Origin: Deltaproteobacteria bacterium
GTDB taxonomy: Bacteria; Desulfobacterota; Desulfomonilia; UBA1062
DNA: 37,923 nucleotides
Reading direction: 5' to 3'
NCBI GenBank assembly: GCA_017992605.1
Contig: JAGOOG010000019.1
Span: forward strand, 1 to 37,923
The position numbers were made by a program, and so were the translations under genes. The notes beneath the pieces were generated by a model that did no database searches, was not told the origin of the DNA, and saw only the letters and a program-made list of their open reading frames with translations. Within the stretch, counting starts at the first letter, position 1; each line of letters begins with the position of its first letter. Shown in pieces: positions 23,480 to 31,416 of this stretch.

Positions 23480-25681
23480 ATGAAAGGGAACACCCCCGGC
23501 GAGGAAAGCGCCACCCCGGACCACGCCCCCGATGCGGGCATCGTCTCCGGGGTCATCGAGCACGTGCGCTATCACCGCGAGGACACGGGCTACACCGTCG
23601 CCCGGGTCAAGCCCCTGGGTGAGGAGGAACGGTCCATGACCGTGGTGGCCCACATGCCCATGCCCCGCACCGGCGACCTCTACCAGTTCACGGGCTCCTG
23701 GGTCAGGCACCCCAGGTACGGGCTGCAGTTCCAGGCCGTGCAGTTCGAGGTGAAGCCGCCGGTGACCATCGACGGCATCAGGGCCTATCTCTCCTCCGAA
23801 ATCGACGAGGTCGGCCCCGAGCTCGCGCGCCGCATAGTGGGTGCCTTCGGCATGGACACCCTGGCCGTCATCGAGCATGCCCCCGAGCGGCTCCGTGAGG
23901 TCACGGGCATCGGACGCAAGCGTGCCGAGGCCGTCACCCTGGCATGGAGGGACCACAGGAGACGCCGGGACACCTTCGTGTTCCTCTACAGCCAGGGCAT
24001 CACGGCAGGACTTGCCGCCCGGGTCTTCAAGCGGTACCAGGACGACACCGTGGAGGTGATCCGGACCAATCCCTACCGCCTGGCCGTGGACATCCCGGGC
24101 GTGGGGTTCCTCACCGCGGACCGCATCGCGGCGAAGACGGGCATCGCCCAGGACGCGCCCGAGCGTATCAGTGCCGGGATCGTCTACACGCTGGAGGTCG
24201 CTTCTGCCCAGGGGCACACCTACCTGCCCCGGCGCATGCTGCTCCACGAAACCGCGAGGCTCCTGGGCGTCGGAACAGACCTCGTCGAGCTGCAGCTCGA
24301 GGAGCTCGAGGCCCTCAGGGAGGTGTCCACGGAACACGGTGCCGAGGACCCCGTGTACCATGCCCCGCTCGAGCTCGCGGAGAGGCATGCGGCGGCAAAC
24401 CTCCTGTCCATGGCCACGGCGGACAAGGAGGCCCATGACCTCGATCCCGCCCGGGCCATCGAATGGATGGAGGCGCGCGGGCAGCTCGACCTGTCCGACC
24501 GGCAGAAGGAGGCGGTGCGGCGCGCGGCCCTGAGCACGTGCATGGTCCTCACGGGAGGTCCCGGCACGGGCAAGACCTCCACCATCACGGCCATCCTCCA
24601 CATGTACCGCGAGGCCGATGCGCGGATCGTGCTCTGTGCACCCACCGGCCGTGCGGCCAAACGCATGACCGAGGCCACCGGGCACGAGGCATCCACCATC
24701 CACCGGCTCCTCGAGTTCAGCCCGCGGGAGGGAGCATTCCAGCGCGCCGCGGACAATCCCCTTCAGGCCGATCTCATCATCGTTGACGAGTTCTCCATGG
24801 TGGACATCGTGCTGCTGCACCACCTCCTGGAGGCCGTCATACCGGGCACGACCCTGGTCTTCGTAGGCGACGTGGACCAGCTCCCGTCCGTAGGGCCCGG
24901 CAACTGCCTCAAGGACATCATCACCTCGGGCGTCATCGACGTGGTGCGGCTCGACACCATCTTCAGGCAGGAGCTCGCCAGCAGGATCATCGTGAACTGC
25001 CACCGGATCAACGAGGGCCGCATGCCCGAGGCCTACCCCGACGGCAGCGGAGATTACCTCTTCATCCCCGAGGAGGACCCCGAGCGTATCCTCGCCGAGA
25101 CCATCCGTCAGGTGACCCTGGGGCTGCCCGGCCGGTACGGCCTTGACCCGATGCGGGACATCCAGGTGCTGAGCCCCATGCACAAGGGCGTTCTGGGAGT
25201 GGAGAGCCTCAACCGGCACCTGCAGCAGGCGCTGAACCCTTCGGGCAGGCCTTTCCGGCGGGGCTCCGTGGAATTCCGCGTGGGCGACAAGGTCATGCAG
25301 ACCCGCAACAACTACGAGCTGGAGGTCTTCAACGGCGACATCGGGACGCTCCTGGCCGTCGACGAGCGGGACGGCACGTTCCACGTGTCCTTCGACGAGC
25401 GGGTCGTGCTCTACAATGCAGGGGATGCGGACGATCTCACGGTCGCCTACGCCACCACCATCCACAAGGCCCAGGGGAGCGAATACCCCGCGGTGCTCCT
25501 GCCCATCCACACGCAGCACTCGGTCATGCTGGCCCGCAACCTGCTCTACACCGCCGTATCCCGGGGCAGGCGCCTGGTGGTCACCATCGGATCGGCCCGG
25601 GCCGTGAAGGCGAGCGTCGAGAACAGCCGCAGCAGGAGGCGGTTCACCCGGTTCGCCCGGCGGCTCGCCGGGAATGGCTGA
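23480..25681 (+). CDS. recD2: RecD2-type DNA helicase (ATP-dependent, RecBC-independent)
   Basis: 733 residues, the usual RecD2 length. An N-terminal OB-like domain (GVIEHVRYHREDTGYTVARVK) is followed by tandem helix-hairpin-helix regions (about 130-230). The SF1B helicase core has Walker A LTGGPGTGKTST (Lys365), Walker B IIVDEFSMVD, VFVGDVDQLPSVGPGN and VAYATTIHKAQGSEYP plus ARNLLYTAVSRGRR. RecD2 unwinds DNA 5'-3' and acts in recombination and repair. No recB or recC is nearby. It starts 16 bp after the Fic stop with GGGAAAGGG before the ATG, so the two are probably cotranscribed. Confidence 0.96.
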   Translation: MKGNTPGEESATPDHAPDAGIVSGVIEHVRYHREDTGYTVARVKPLGEEERSMTVVAHMPMPRTGDLYQFTGSWVRHPRYGLQFQAVQFEVKPPVTIDGIRAYLSSEIDEVGPELARRIVGAFGMDTLAVIEHAPERLREVTGIGRKRAEAVTLAWRDHRRRRDTFVFLYSQGITAGLAARVFKRYQDDTVEVIRTNPYRLAVDIPGVGFLTADRIAAKTGIAQDAPERISAGIVYTLEVASAQGHTYLPRRMLLHETARLLGVGTDLVELQLEELEALREVSTEHGAEDPVYHAPLELAERHAAANLLSMATADKEAHDLDPARAIEWMEARGQLDLSDRQKEAVRRAALSTCMVLTGGPGTGKTSTITAILHMYREADARIVLCAPTGRAAKRMTEATGHEASTIHRLLEFSPREGAFQRAADNPLQADLIIVDEFSMVDIVLLHHLLEAVIPGTTLVFVGDVDQLPSVGPGNCLKDIITSGVIDVVRLDTIFRQELASRIIVNCHRINEGRMPEAYPDGSGDYLFIPEEDPERILAETIRQVTLGLPGRYGLDPMRDIQVLSPMHKGVLGVESLNRHLQQALNPSGRPFRRGSVEFRVGDKVMQTRNNYELEVFNGDIGTLLAVDERDGTFHVSFDERVVLYNAGDADDLTVAYATTIHKAQGSEYPAVLLPIHTQHSVMLARNLLYTAVSRGRRLVVTIGSARAVKASVENSRSRRRFTRFARRLAGNG

Positions 25682-25706
25682 TCATGAGGTTCTGAAGAAA
25701 TCATTG

Positions 25707-25776
25707 CCTGCTCGATCAGTGCATCTCGCACCTGAAAAGGATCTATCTGAGAAGCGAGATGCACTGATCGAGCAGG
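25707..25776. repeat. Perfect 23-bp inverted repeat downstream of recD2
   Basis: Arm 25707-25729 is exactly complementary to arm 25754-25776, with a 24-nt loop (25730-25753). It stands 25 nt past the recD2 stop. No U-run follows, so it is not a typical terminator; it may be an mRNA-end stabiliser or a mobile or repetitive hairpin. It has the same design as the 24-bp repeat at 13846-13903. Confidence 0.9.
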
Positions 25777-25851
25777 TTCACTCCCCCCTCCTGTCGAGAG
25801 ATCGTGCTGACCCTGGAAACCTGCGCCACTCCTTCATCTGTCCGAGTTTGC

Positions 25852-25880
25852 TTGACACCCCCACCCCCATACGATACATC
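25852..25880 (+). promoter_or_regulatory. Promoter of the kdsA-lpt-rpoN cluster
   Basis: TTGACA (25852-25857), 17 bp, TACATC (25875-25880). The AGGA of the kdsA ribosome site follows. Confidence 0.55.
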
Positions 25881-25900
25881 TGCTGGCAGGAAAGAGCCCT

Positions 25901-26713
25901 ATGAACACGGTACAGGTCCGCGACATCACCTTCGGAGACGGCACCCTGGTGCTGATCGCCGGGCCGTGCGTCATCGAGTCGCGGGACCACGCCCTGTTCA
26001 TGGCCGAAACCATAGCGGCGGCCTCGTCGCGAGCCGGCTTCCCCTTCATCTTCAAGGCATCCTTCGACAAGGCCAACCGCTCCTCCATCGATTCCTACCG
26101 GGGCCCCGGCCTGGAAAGAGGCCTGGAAATCCTCGCGGAGGTGAAGCGCGCCCTGGGTGTGCCGGTGCTCTCGGACATCCACGAGCCGCCCCAGGCCCAG
26201 CCGGCCTCCGAAGTCCTGGACATGCTCCAGATCCCCGCCTTCCTGTGCCGCCAGACGGATCTCCTGACGGCTGCCGGCAGGACCGGCGTCCCGGTCAACA
26301 TCAAGAAGGGCCAGTTCATGGCACCCTGGGACATGGCCCACGCCGCGGCCAAGGTGCAGAGCACCGGGAACAACGCCATCGTGCTCACCGAGCGCGGTGC
26401 CACCCTGGGCTACAACAACCTCGTCTGTGACCTGAGGAGCCTCGCCTTCATGCGGGAGCAGGGTCGTCCCGTGGTCCTGGACGTCACCCACAGCCTCCAG
26501 CTGCCCGGGGGGAGGGGCAGCTCCTCGGGCGGGACCGCCGAGCTCATCGGACCGCTGGCCCGGGCCGGGGTGGCCTTCGGCCTCGACGGCATCTTCCTCG
26601 AGGTGCACGACGACCCCGCCCATGCCCTGAGCGACGGCGCCAACAGCCTGCGCCTCGAACGCCTGGAGCCTCTGCTCGGGCAGCTCAGGCGGATCCACGA
26701 GGTCGCTTCGTGA
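25901..26713 (+). CDS. kdsA: 3-deoxy-8-phosphooctulonate synthase (KDO-8-P synthase)
   Basis: 270 residues. It condenses arabinose-5-phosphate with PEP to make KDO-8-phosphate for LPS inner core. Signature blocks: IAGPCVIESRDHAL, FKASFDKANRSSIDSYRGPG, LSDIHEP, IPAFLCRQTDLL, NIKKGQFMAPWDM, LTERGATLGYNNLVCD and DVTHSLQLPG. Cys23 in AGPC corresponds to the metal-ligand cysteine of the metal-dependent KdsA class (as in Aquifex), whereas E. coli-type enzymes have Asn there, so a metal-dependent enzyme is likely. Its stop overlaps the GTG of kdsC (GTGA). Confidence 0.97.
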   Translation: MNTVQVRDITFGDGTLVLIAGPCVIESRDHALFMAETIAAASSRAGFPFIFKASFDKANRSSIDSYRGPGLERGLEILAEVKRALGVPVLSDIHEPPQAQPASEVLDMLQIPAFLCRQTDLLTAAGRTGVPVNIKKGQFMAPWDMAHAAAKVQSTGNNAIVLTERGATLGYNNLVCDLRSLAFMREQGRPVVLDVTHSLQLPGGRGSSSGGTAELIGPLARAGVAFGLDGIFLEVHDDPAHALSDGANSLRLERLEPLLGQLRRIHEVAS

Positions 26714-27213
26714 GCGCCATTTCATGCATGGTCTTCGACGTGGACGGCGTGCTGACCGACGGCGGCATCTCCATCACGGATGCGGGCGATGAGATCAAGA
26801 CCTTCAACAGCAGGGACGGCCACGGCATGAAGCTGCTGATGCGCGCGGGCATCGAGGTGGCCATCCTCACCGGGAGGACCTCCCGGGTCGTGGAGCACCG
26901 TGCCCGGGAGCTGGGCATCACCCATGTCGTCCAGGGAGCCAGGGACAAGAGGGTCGCCCTGCTGGACCTGGCCGAGCGGATCGGCATCGACCCCGCCGCC
27001 ATGGCCTACATGGGCGACGACGTGGTGGACCTCCCGCCCATGGTCCTGTGCGGCCTGACCTTCGCACCGGCGGACGCCGTGGACATGGTCAGGGATCGGG
27101 CGGACGTGGTCACCACGCTCCCCGGGGGTCGTGGTGCGGCCCGCGAGGCCATCGAGGTCCTGCTGAAGCGCCTGGGGCTCTTCGAGAAGGTCATGGAGCG
27201 TTATGGTGTATAA
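26710..27213 (+). CDS. kdsC: 3-deoxy-D-manno-octulosonate 8-phosphate phosphatase (KdsC)
   Basis: 167 residues, small HAD phosphatase without cap. The nucleophile motif is MVFDVDGVLTDGG (Asp10, Asp12), followed by FNSRDGHGMKLLMRAGIEVAILTGR and YMGDDVVDLPPM with the metal-binding aspartates. It removes phosphate from KDO-8-P, the step after KdsA. The GTG start overlaps the kdsA stop by 4 bp and the end overlaps lptC by 11 bp, so the cluster is tightly coupled. Confidence 0.95.
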   Translation: MSAISCMVFDVDGVLTDGGISITDAGDEIKTFNSRDGHGMKLLMRAGIEVAILTGRTSRVVEHRARELGITHVVQGARDKRVALLDLAERIGIDPAAMAYMGDDVVDLPPMVLCGLTFAPADAVDMVRDRADVVTTLPGGRGAAREAIEVLLKRLGLFEKVMERYGV

Positions 27214-27736
27214 GGTCCTGCTCTTCGCCTGCGTGGTCGTCCTCACGATATTCTTTTTTTCCTCGTCCCAGGAGCCTGACCAGGGTGCGCCGGCACCCGG
27301 AGCCGAGTCCATGTCGCGCAGGTCCACCAACGTGGTCATGGTCGAACGAACCCATGAGTCGGGCCGTTCGATGGAGGTCAGCGCCCGCGAAGTGGTGGAG
27401 ACGGGGGATCAGGTGGCACGCTTCAGCGACTTCGTCATCGAGCAGGAGGGGGGTCCGCGACTCTTTGGCACGGACGCGACCTATGACCGGAAGAGCTCGG
27501 TCCTGTCGATCCACGGCCCGCTGGACATCGAGGCTGAACAGGGCGCCCGGGTGCGCATCGACGGCCTGATCTGGGACAGAGAGGCCGACGCGGCACACAC
27601 CGACCGACCGGTGAGGTTCGAGGGCTGGGACAGCATCGTGACGGCGGACCGCGCGGGGTTTTCGGACGGGTTTACCACGATTGCGCTGACAGGCAGGGTC
27701 CATGCGAAGATTATGCAGAATATTCTTGATATGTAG
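27203..27736 (+). CDS. lptC: LPS export ABC transporter periplasmic component LptC
   Basis: 177 residues. One N-terminal membrane helix (YKVLLFACVVVLTIFFF) anchors a periplasmic beta-jellyroll. The mature part has the typical Lpt repeat rhythm (ATYDRKSSVLSIHGPLDIEAEQGARV, DGLIWDREADAAHTDRPVRFEGWDSIVTADRAGF). LptC couples LptB2FG to the LptA bridge. Identity rests on position before lptA and this repeat pattern because LptC is poorly conserved. Confidence 0.87.
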   Translation: MVYKVLLFACVVVLTIFFFSSSQEPDQGAPAPGAESMSRRSTNVVMVERTHESGRSMEVSAREVVETGDQVARFSDFVIEQEGGPRLFGTDATYDRKSSVLSIHGPLDIEAEQGARVRIDGLIWDREADAAHTDRPVRFEGWDSIVTADRAGFSDGFTTIALTGRVHAKIMQNILDM

Positions 27737-28208
27737 CCTGCTGTGGCCGCTGGCCGCCCTCGCGGCGGACCTCAAGACCGGCCAACCGGCGTCCGCCACG
27801 GTGGACATCGAGGCCGACAGGCTGGATGTGAACACCAGGGACGGGACAGCGGTATTCAGGGGAAACGTCAAGGCCTCCAGGGCCGACATCGTGGTCCGGG
27901 GCGACACCCTCGCGCTGGCCTACGATGAGAAGACCCGCAGGATCACCACGCTCACCGCGGACGGTGACGTCTCCATACAATGGAAGGGCAGGCAGGCGAC
28001 CTGCGAGCGGGTTTCGTACGATCTCGCCAGGGAGACCATGGTGCTGACCGGCAACGTCGTCATATCACGGGGCCAGGAGAAGCTCTCGGGCCAGAAGGTG
28101 ACGCTGGACATGAAGAACGACACCCAGATCGTTGAAGGCGGCGGCGGGAGGGTGAACGTGCGGGTGAACACCGGGGAAAGCACGGGTATCATGCAATGGA
28201 AAAAATGA
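27702..28208 (+). CDS. lptA: Lipopolysaccharide transport periplasmic protein LptA
   Basis: 168 residues. A Sec signal peptide (RIFLICSLLWPLAALAA) is followed by OstA/LptA jellyroll repeats: VDIEADRLDVNTRDGTAVFRGNVKASRADIVVRGDTLALAYD, ITTLTADGDVSIQWKGRQATCERVSYDLARETMVLTGNVV. The protein forms the periplasmic bridge carrying LPS from the inner to the outer membrane. It overlaps lptC by 35 bp and lptB by 13 bp. Confidence 0.93.
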   Translation: MRRLCRIFLICSLLWPLAALAADLKTGQPASATVDIEADRLDVNTRDGTAVFRGNVKASRADIVVRGDTLALAYDEKTRRITTLTADGDVSIQWKGRQATCERVSYDLARETMVLTGNVVISRGQEKLSGQKVTLDMKNDTQIVEGGGGRVNVRVNTGESTGIMQWKK

Positions 28209-28924
28209 TACTCCGCGCGGAGAAGCTCCAGAAGAGCTACGGGAAGGCCCATATCATCAAGGGCCTGTCCATCCTGTGCACCCCGGGTGAGGTCATAGGC
28301 CTCCTGGGCCCCAACGGCGCGGGCAAGACCACGACCTTCTACATGGTGGTGGGCCTCATCCAGCCTGACAGCGGCAGCGTGTACCTCGGCGACGAGGATA
28401 TCACCGGCATCGACCTCGCGGGCCGGGCCATGCGGGGCATCGGGTACCTGCCCCAGGAACCTTCCGTGTTCCGCGGTCTCAGCGTGGAGGACAACATCGC
28501 CGTCCCTCTGGAGGCACGGGGGCTCAAGGGAACCGACCTGAAGATGCAGCTCGACGAGATCGTCGCCGGGTTCGGTCTCGATCACGTGCGCCGGAGCAAG
28601 GGCGTCTCGCTCTCCGGCGGCGAGCGTCGCAGGGTGGAGATAGCCCGCGCCATGGCCCTGAAACCGACCCACATGCTCCTCGACGAACCCTTCGCAGGGA
28701 TAGATCCCATCACGGTCAAGGACATCCAGGACATGATCGTCAACTTGAAAAATCTGGGAATTGGTGTCATTATAACAGACCATAATGTGAAGGAAACCCT
28801 GAAGATCTGCGACAGGGCATACATCATCCATCAGGGTGTTGTTATCGAGGAAGGAACACCGGAACAGGTAGTGGCGAATGAGAACGTGCAACAGATCTAC
28901 GTCGGCAGGGACTTTTCCCTGTAG
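28196..28924 (+). CDS. lptB: LPS export ABC transporter ATP-binding protein LptB
   Basis: 242 residues. Walker A GPNGAGKTT, Q-loop YLPQEPSVF, signature LSGGERRRVEIARA, Walker B HMLLDEPFAGIDP and H-loop TDHNVKETL are all present. The LptB motif around the Q-loop (PQEPSVFRGLSVEDNI) and the location between lptA and rpoN set it apart from other ABC ATPases. It drives LPS extraction from the inner membrane with LptF and LptG, which are not in the window. Confidence 0.97.
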   Translation: MEKMILRAEKLQKSYGKAHIIKGLSILCTPGEVIGLLGPNGAGKTTTFYMVVGLIQPDSGSVYLGDEDITGIDLAGRAMRGIGYLPQEPSVFRGLSVEDNIAVPLEARGLKGTDLKMQLDEIVAGFGLDHVRRSKGVSLSGGERRRVEIARAMALKPTHMLLDEPFAGIDPITVKDIQDMIVNLKNLGIGVIITDHNVKETLKICDRAYIIHQGVVIEEGTPEQVVANENVQQIYVGRDFSL

Positions 28925-28942
28925 GCACGGGAGGATGTAGGG

Positions 28943-30322
28943 ATGGCCCTGGAACTCAAGCAGCATCTCAAGCTGGCGCAGCAGCTCATCATGACGCCGC
29001 AGCTCCAGCAGGCCATCAAGCTCCTCCAGCTCTCCAGGCTCGAGCTGCAGGAATACATTGAAACCGAGCTCGAGCAGAACCCCCTGCTCGACGTCGACAC
29101 TACCAGGGTCCGCGAGGAAACCCCTGAGTCCATCGCCGAACGGCAGCAGCTGAGACAACGCTGGGATGCCTACCTGGAGACCTACGGCCAGGACAACATC
29201 CCCTACTACGAGGACGAGGAGCGGCCCTCCATCGAGTCCACCACTTCGAAACCCGAGGGCCTCCTGGACCATCTCCTCTGGCAGATCAGGATGAACGACT
29301 TCACCGAGAAGGAACGCGAGATAGGCCTGTTCATCATCGGCAACCTCGACCACAACGGGTACATGTCGATGGACACGCAGACGATCTGCGAGGAGGCCGG
29401 GGCAACGCCGGGCGAGGTGGAATCAGCCATCGAAAAGATCCAGCGGTTCGACCCGCCGGGCATCGCTGCCCGGGACCTCAAGGACTGCCTCCGGATCCAG
29501 TCCCGGATCCTGGGGCTGGAAGGCTCCCTCGTGTGGAAGATCATAGAGTCCCACCTGAACGACCTCCAGACCAAGAACTACAACAAGATCGCCCAGGACC
29601 TCGGTGCCACCGTCGACGACGTGGCCGAGGCGGCCCAGATCATCGTCAACATGGAGCCGCGCCCGGCCCGCGACTATTCCGACGACCCCCCCCAGTACAT
29701 CGTACCGGACGTGTATGTGGTGAAGCTGGAGGGGGAGTACGTGGTCCTGCTCAACGAGGAGGACCTGCCCATACTCAAGCTCAACAGGGAATACCAGGGC
29801 ATGATGAAGTCGGACGCCATGGGCAAGATGGCCAGGGACTATCTCTCCGACTGCTACAAATCGGCCCAGTGGCTCCTGAAGAGCATCCAGCAGCGGCAGA
29901 ACACCCTGTGCAAGGTCACCGAGAGCATCGTCAAGTTCCAGAGGGATTTCCTCGACCATGGCATCACGCACCTCAAGCCGCTGGTGCTGCGCGATGTGGC
30001 CGATGACGTGGGCATGCACGAATCCACCATAAGCAGGGTTACATCTAATAAATATGTGCACACCACCCAGGGCACATTCGAACTCAAGTACTTTTTCAAC
30101 AGCGGCATATCCAAGAGTGACGGCAGCTTCGTGGCATCCCAGAGCGTCAAGAACGAGATCGAGAACATCATCAAGGCGGAGGATGTCAGGCATCCTCTGA
30201 GCGACCAGGCCATTGCACAAAAACTCAAAGGGAAAGGGGTGAGCATCGCACGCAGGACCGTAGCCAAGTATCGCGAGCTGCTTGGTATTCTTCCCTCCAA
30301 CCAGAGGAAGAAGCACTTCTGA
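28943..30322 (+). CDS. rpoN: RNA polymerase sigma-54 factor
   Basis: 459 residues. The Gln/Leu-rich activator region I (LKQHLKLAQQLIMTPQLQQAIKLLQLSRLEL) is at the start, then an acidic region II (about 50-110). The core-binding region follows and the DNA-binding part has an HTH (LKPLVLRDVADDVGMHESTISRVTSNKYV, -12 recognition) and the RpoN box ARRTVAKYRE (436-445), which reads the -24 element. It needs NtrC-type ATPases for open complex formation; one is encoded at 36404-37780. It is the classical downstream neighbour of lptB and the hpf-ptsN pair. Confidence 0.98.
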   Translation: MALELKQHLKLAQQLIMTPQLQQAIKLLQLSRLELQEYIETELEQNPLLDVDTTRVREETPESIAERQQLRQRWDAYLETYGQDNIPYYEDEERPSIESTTSKPEGLLDHLLWQIRMNDFTEKEREIGLFIIGNLDHNGYMSMDTQTICEEAGATPGEVESAIEKIQRFDPPGIAARDLKDCLRIQSRILGLEGSLVWKIIESHLNDLQTKNYNKIAQDLGATVDDVAEAAQIIVNMEPRPARDYSDDPPQYIVPDVYVVKLEGEYVVLLNEEDLPILKLNREYQGMMKSDAMGKMARDYLSDCYKSAQWLLKSIQQRQNTLCKVTESIVKFQRDFLDHGITHLKPLVLRDVADDVGMHESTISRVTSNKYVHTTQGTFELKYFFNSGISKSDGSFVASQSVKNEIENIIKAEDVRHPLSDQAIAQKLKGKGVSIARRTVAKYRELLGILPSNQRKKHF

Positions 30323-30350
30323 AACGCTGTTAACCACGAGAGGAGGCTTT

Positions 30351-30875
30351 ATGCAGACTGACATTACCTTTAAGAACATCGACTCGTCCGATGCCCTCAG
30401 AGACTACGCCATCAAGAGGCTCTCGAAGATAGACAAATACATCGACCGTACCGCCGAGGCACATGTCGTCCTTTCCGTGGAAAAGCGCAGGCACAAGGCC
30501 GATGTCACGCTGAACGCAGACGGCGCGGTGATCAACGCCGTGGAGATCACCGAAGACCTTTACGCCGCCATCGACACGGTGATGGACAAGCTGGAGAGGC
30601 AGATCAAGAAACACAAGGAAAAGCTGCAGGGCAAGAAGACGCAGCCCAAGGCAGCCGTCGCTGCCGGGCCCGTGAGCCCCGCAAAGAAGGCCAGGCCCCG
30701 CCTCGTCTACGAGAGGGACTACACCGTCAAGCCCATGAGCGTGGACGAGGCCCTCCTGCAGATGGACACCATCGCCCAGGACTTCATCATCTTCCAGAAC
30801 ACGGAGTCGCAGCAGCTCAACCTCATCTACAAGCGGCAGGACGGAGAGCTCGCACTGGTAGAGCCGCAGATATGA
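30351..30875 (+). CDS. hpf: Ribosome hibernation-promoting factor, long form
   Basis: 174 residues. The N-terminal S30AE domain (residues 1-95: ITFKNIDSSDALRDYAIKRLSKIDKYI, VEKRRHKADVTLNADGAVINAVE, LYAAIDTVMDKLERQIKKHKEKL) is followed by a basic linker and a C-terminal dimerisation domain (about 115-174: IVYERDY-type VYERDYTVKPMSVDEALLQMD). The long form makes 100S ribosome dimers alone. AGAGGAGG stands before ATG 30351. The stop overlaps ptsN (ATGA). Confidence 0.96.
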   Translation: MQTDITFKNIDSSDALRDYAIKRLSKIDKYIDRTAEAHVVLSVEKRRHKADVTLNADGAVINAVEITEDLYAAIDTVMDKLERQIKKHKEKLQGKKTQPKAAVAAGPVSPAKKARPRLVYERDYTVKPMSVDEALLQMDTIAQDFIIFQNTESQQLNLIYKRQDGELALVEPQI

Positions 30876-31336
30876 AGATTGCGGACATCCTGAGGCCGGA
30901 GTGCGTCATCGCGGACATGCAGGCCGGCGCCAAGAAGGACATCCTCGAGGAACTTGCAGCACCCGTTGCCCGTGAGTACCACCTCGACCTCGACGAGCTC
31001 GTGGGTGTCCTTCAGGCCAGGGAAAAGCTCGGGTCCACGGGTATCGGCGAGGGCGTCGCGATCCCCCACGGCAAGATGGTCAACCTGGAGACCGTGGCTG
31101 CGGCCATGGCCAAGAGCTCCCAGGGGCTCGACTTCGATGCCATCGACGGCAAGCCCTGCCACATCTTCTTCATGCTGGTGGCGCCCAGCAACTCGGCAAG
31201 CCAGCATCTCAAGGCCCTCGCCAGGGCCTCCATGCTGCTCAAGGATCCCGCCCTGCGCCAGAAGCTCATGGAAACACGAACCTCTGCAGATATGTACCAC
31301 CTCATCATCGACTACGACAGCCGCCTGGACGACTAG
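30872..31336 (+). CDS. ptsN: PTS IIA-like nitrogen-regulatory protein PtsN
   Basis: 154 residues. The IIA fold includes the phosphorylation site GVAIPHGKM (His66) and the block IDGKPCHIFFMLVAPSNSASQHLKALA. In the Ntr phosphotransfer chain it is phosphorylated by PtsO and regulates potassium and nitrogen-linked targets, often alongside rpoN. It ends the kdsA-ptsN run and is followed by a strong terminator. Confidence 0.95.
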   Translation: MKIADILRPECVIADMQAGAKKDILEELAAPVAREYHLDLDELVGVLQAREKLGSTGIGEGVAIPHGKMVNLETVAAAMAKSSQGLDFDAIDGKPCHIFFMLVAPSNSASQHLKALARASMLLKDPALRQKLMETRTSADMYHLIIDYDSRLDD

Positions 31337-31357
31337 CGGTCCACGCTCGACGAAAGC

Positions 31358-31389
31358 AAAGGCCCCGCCGTTACCGGCGGGGCCTTTTT
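31358..31389. terminator. Rho-independent terminator after ptsN (bidirectional)
   Basis: AAA plus stem GGCCCCGCCG (31361-31370), loop ttac, CGGCGGGGCC (31375-31384), then five T (31385-31389). It closes ptsN on the plus strand. The minus-strand version has three U after the stem and may also serve the convergent Cache-domain gene (stop at 31417). Confidence 0.9.
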
Positions 31390-31416
31390 CACTGACCTGG
31401 ACAGGTGCTGTCCTGA

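Noticed and set aside
23375-25519. 714-codon minus-strand frame opposite recD2
   Set aside because: Shadow frame; RecD2 motifs on the plus strand are complete.
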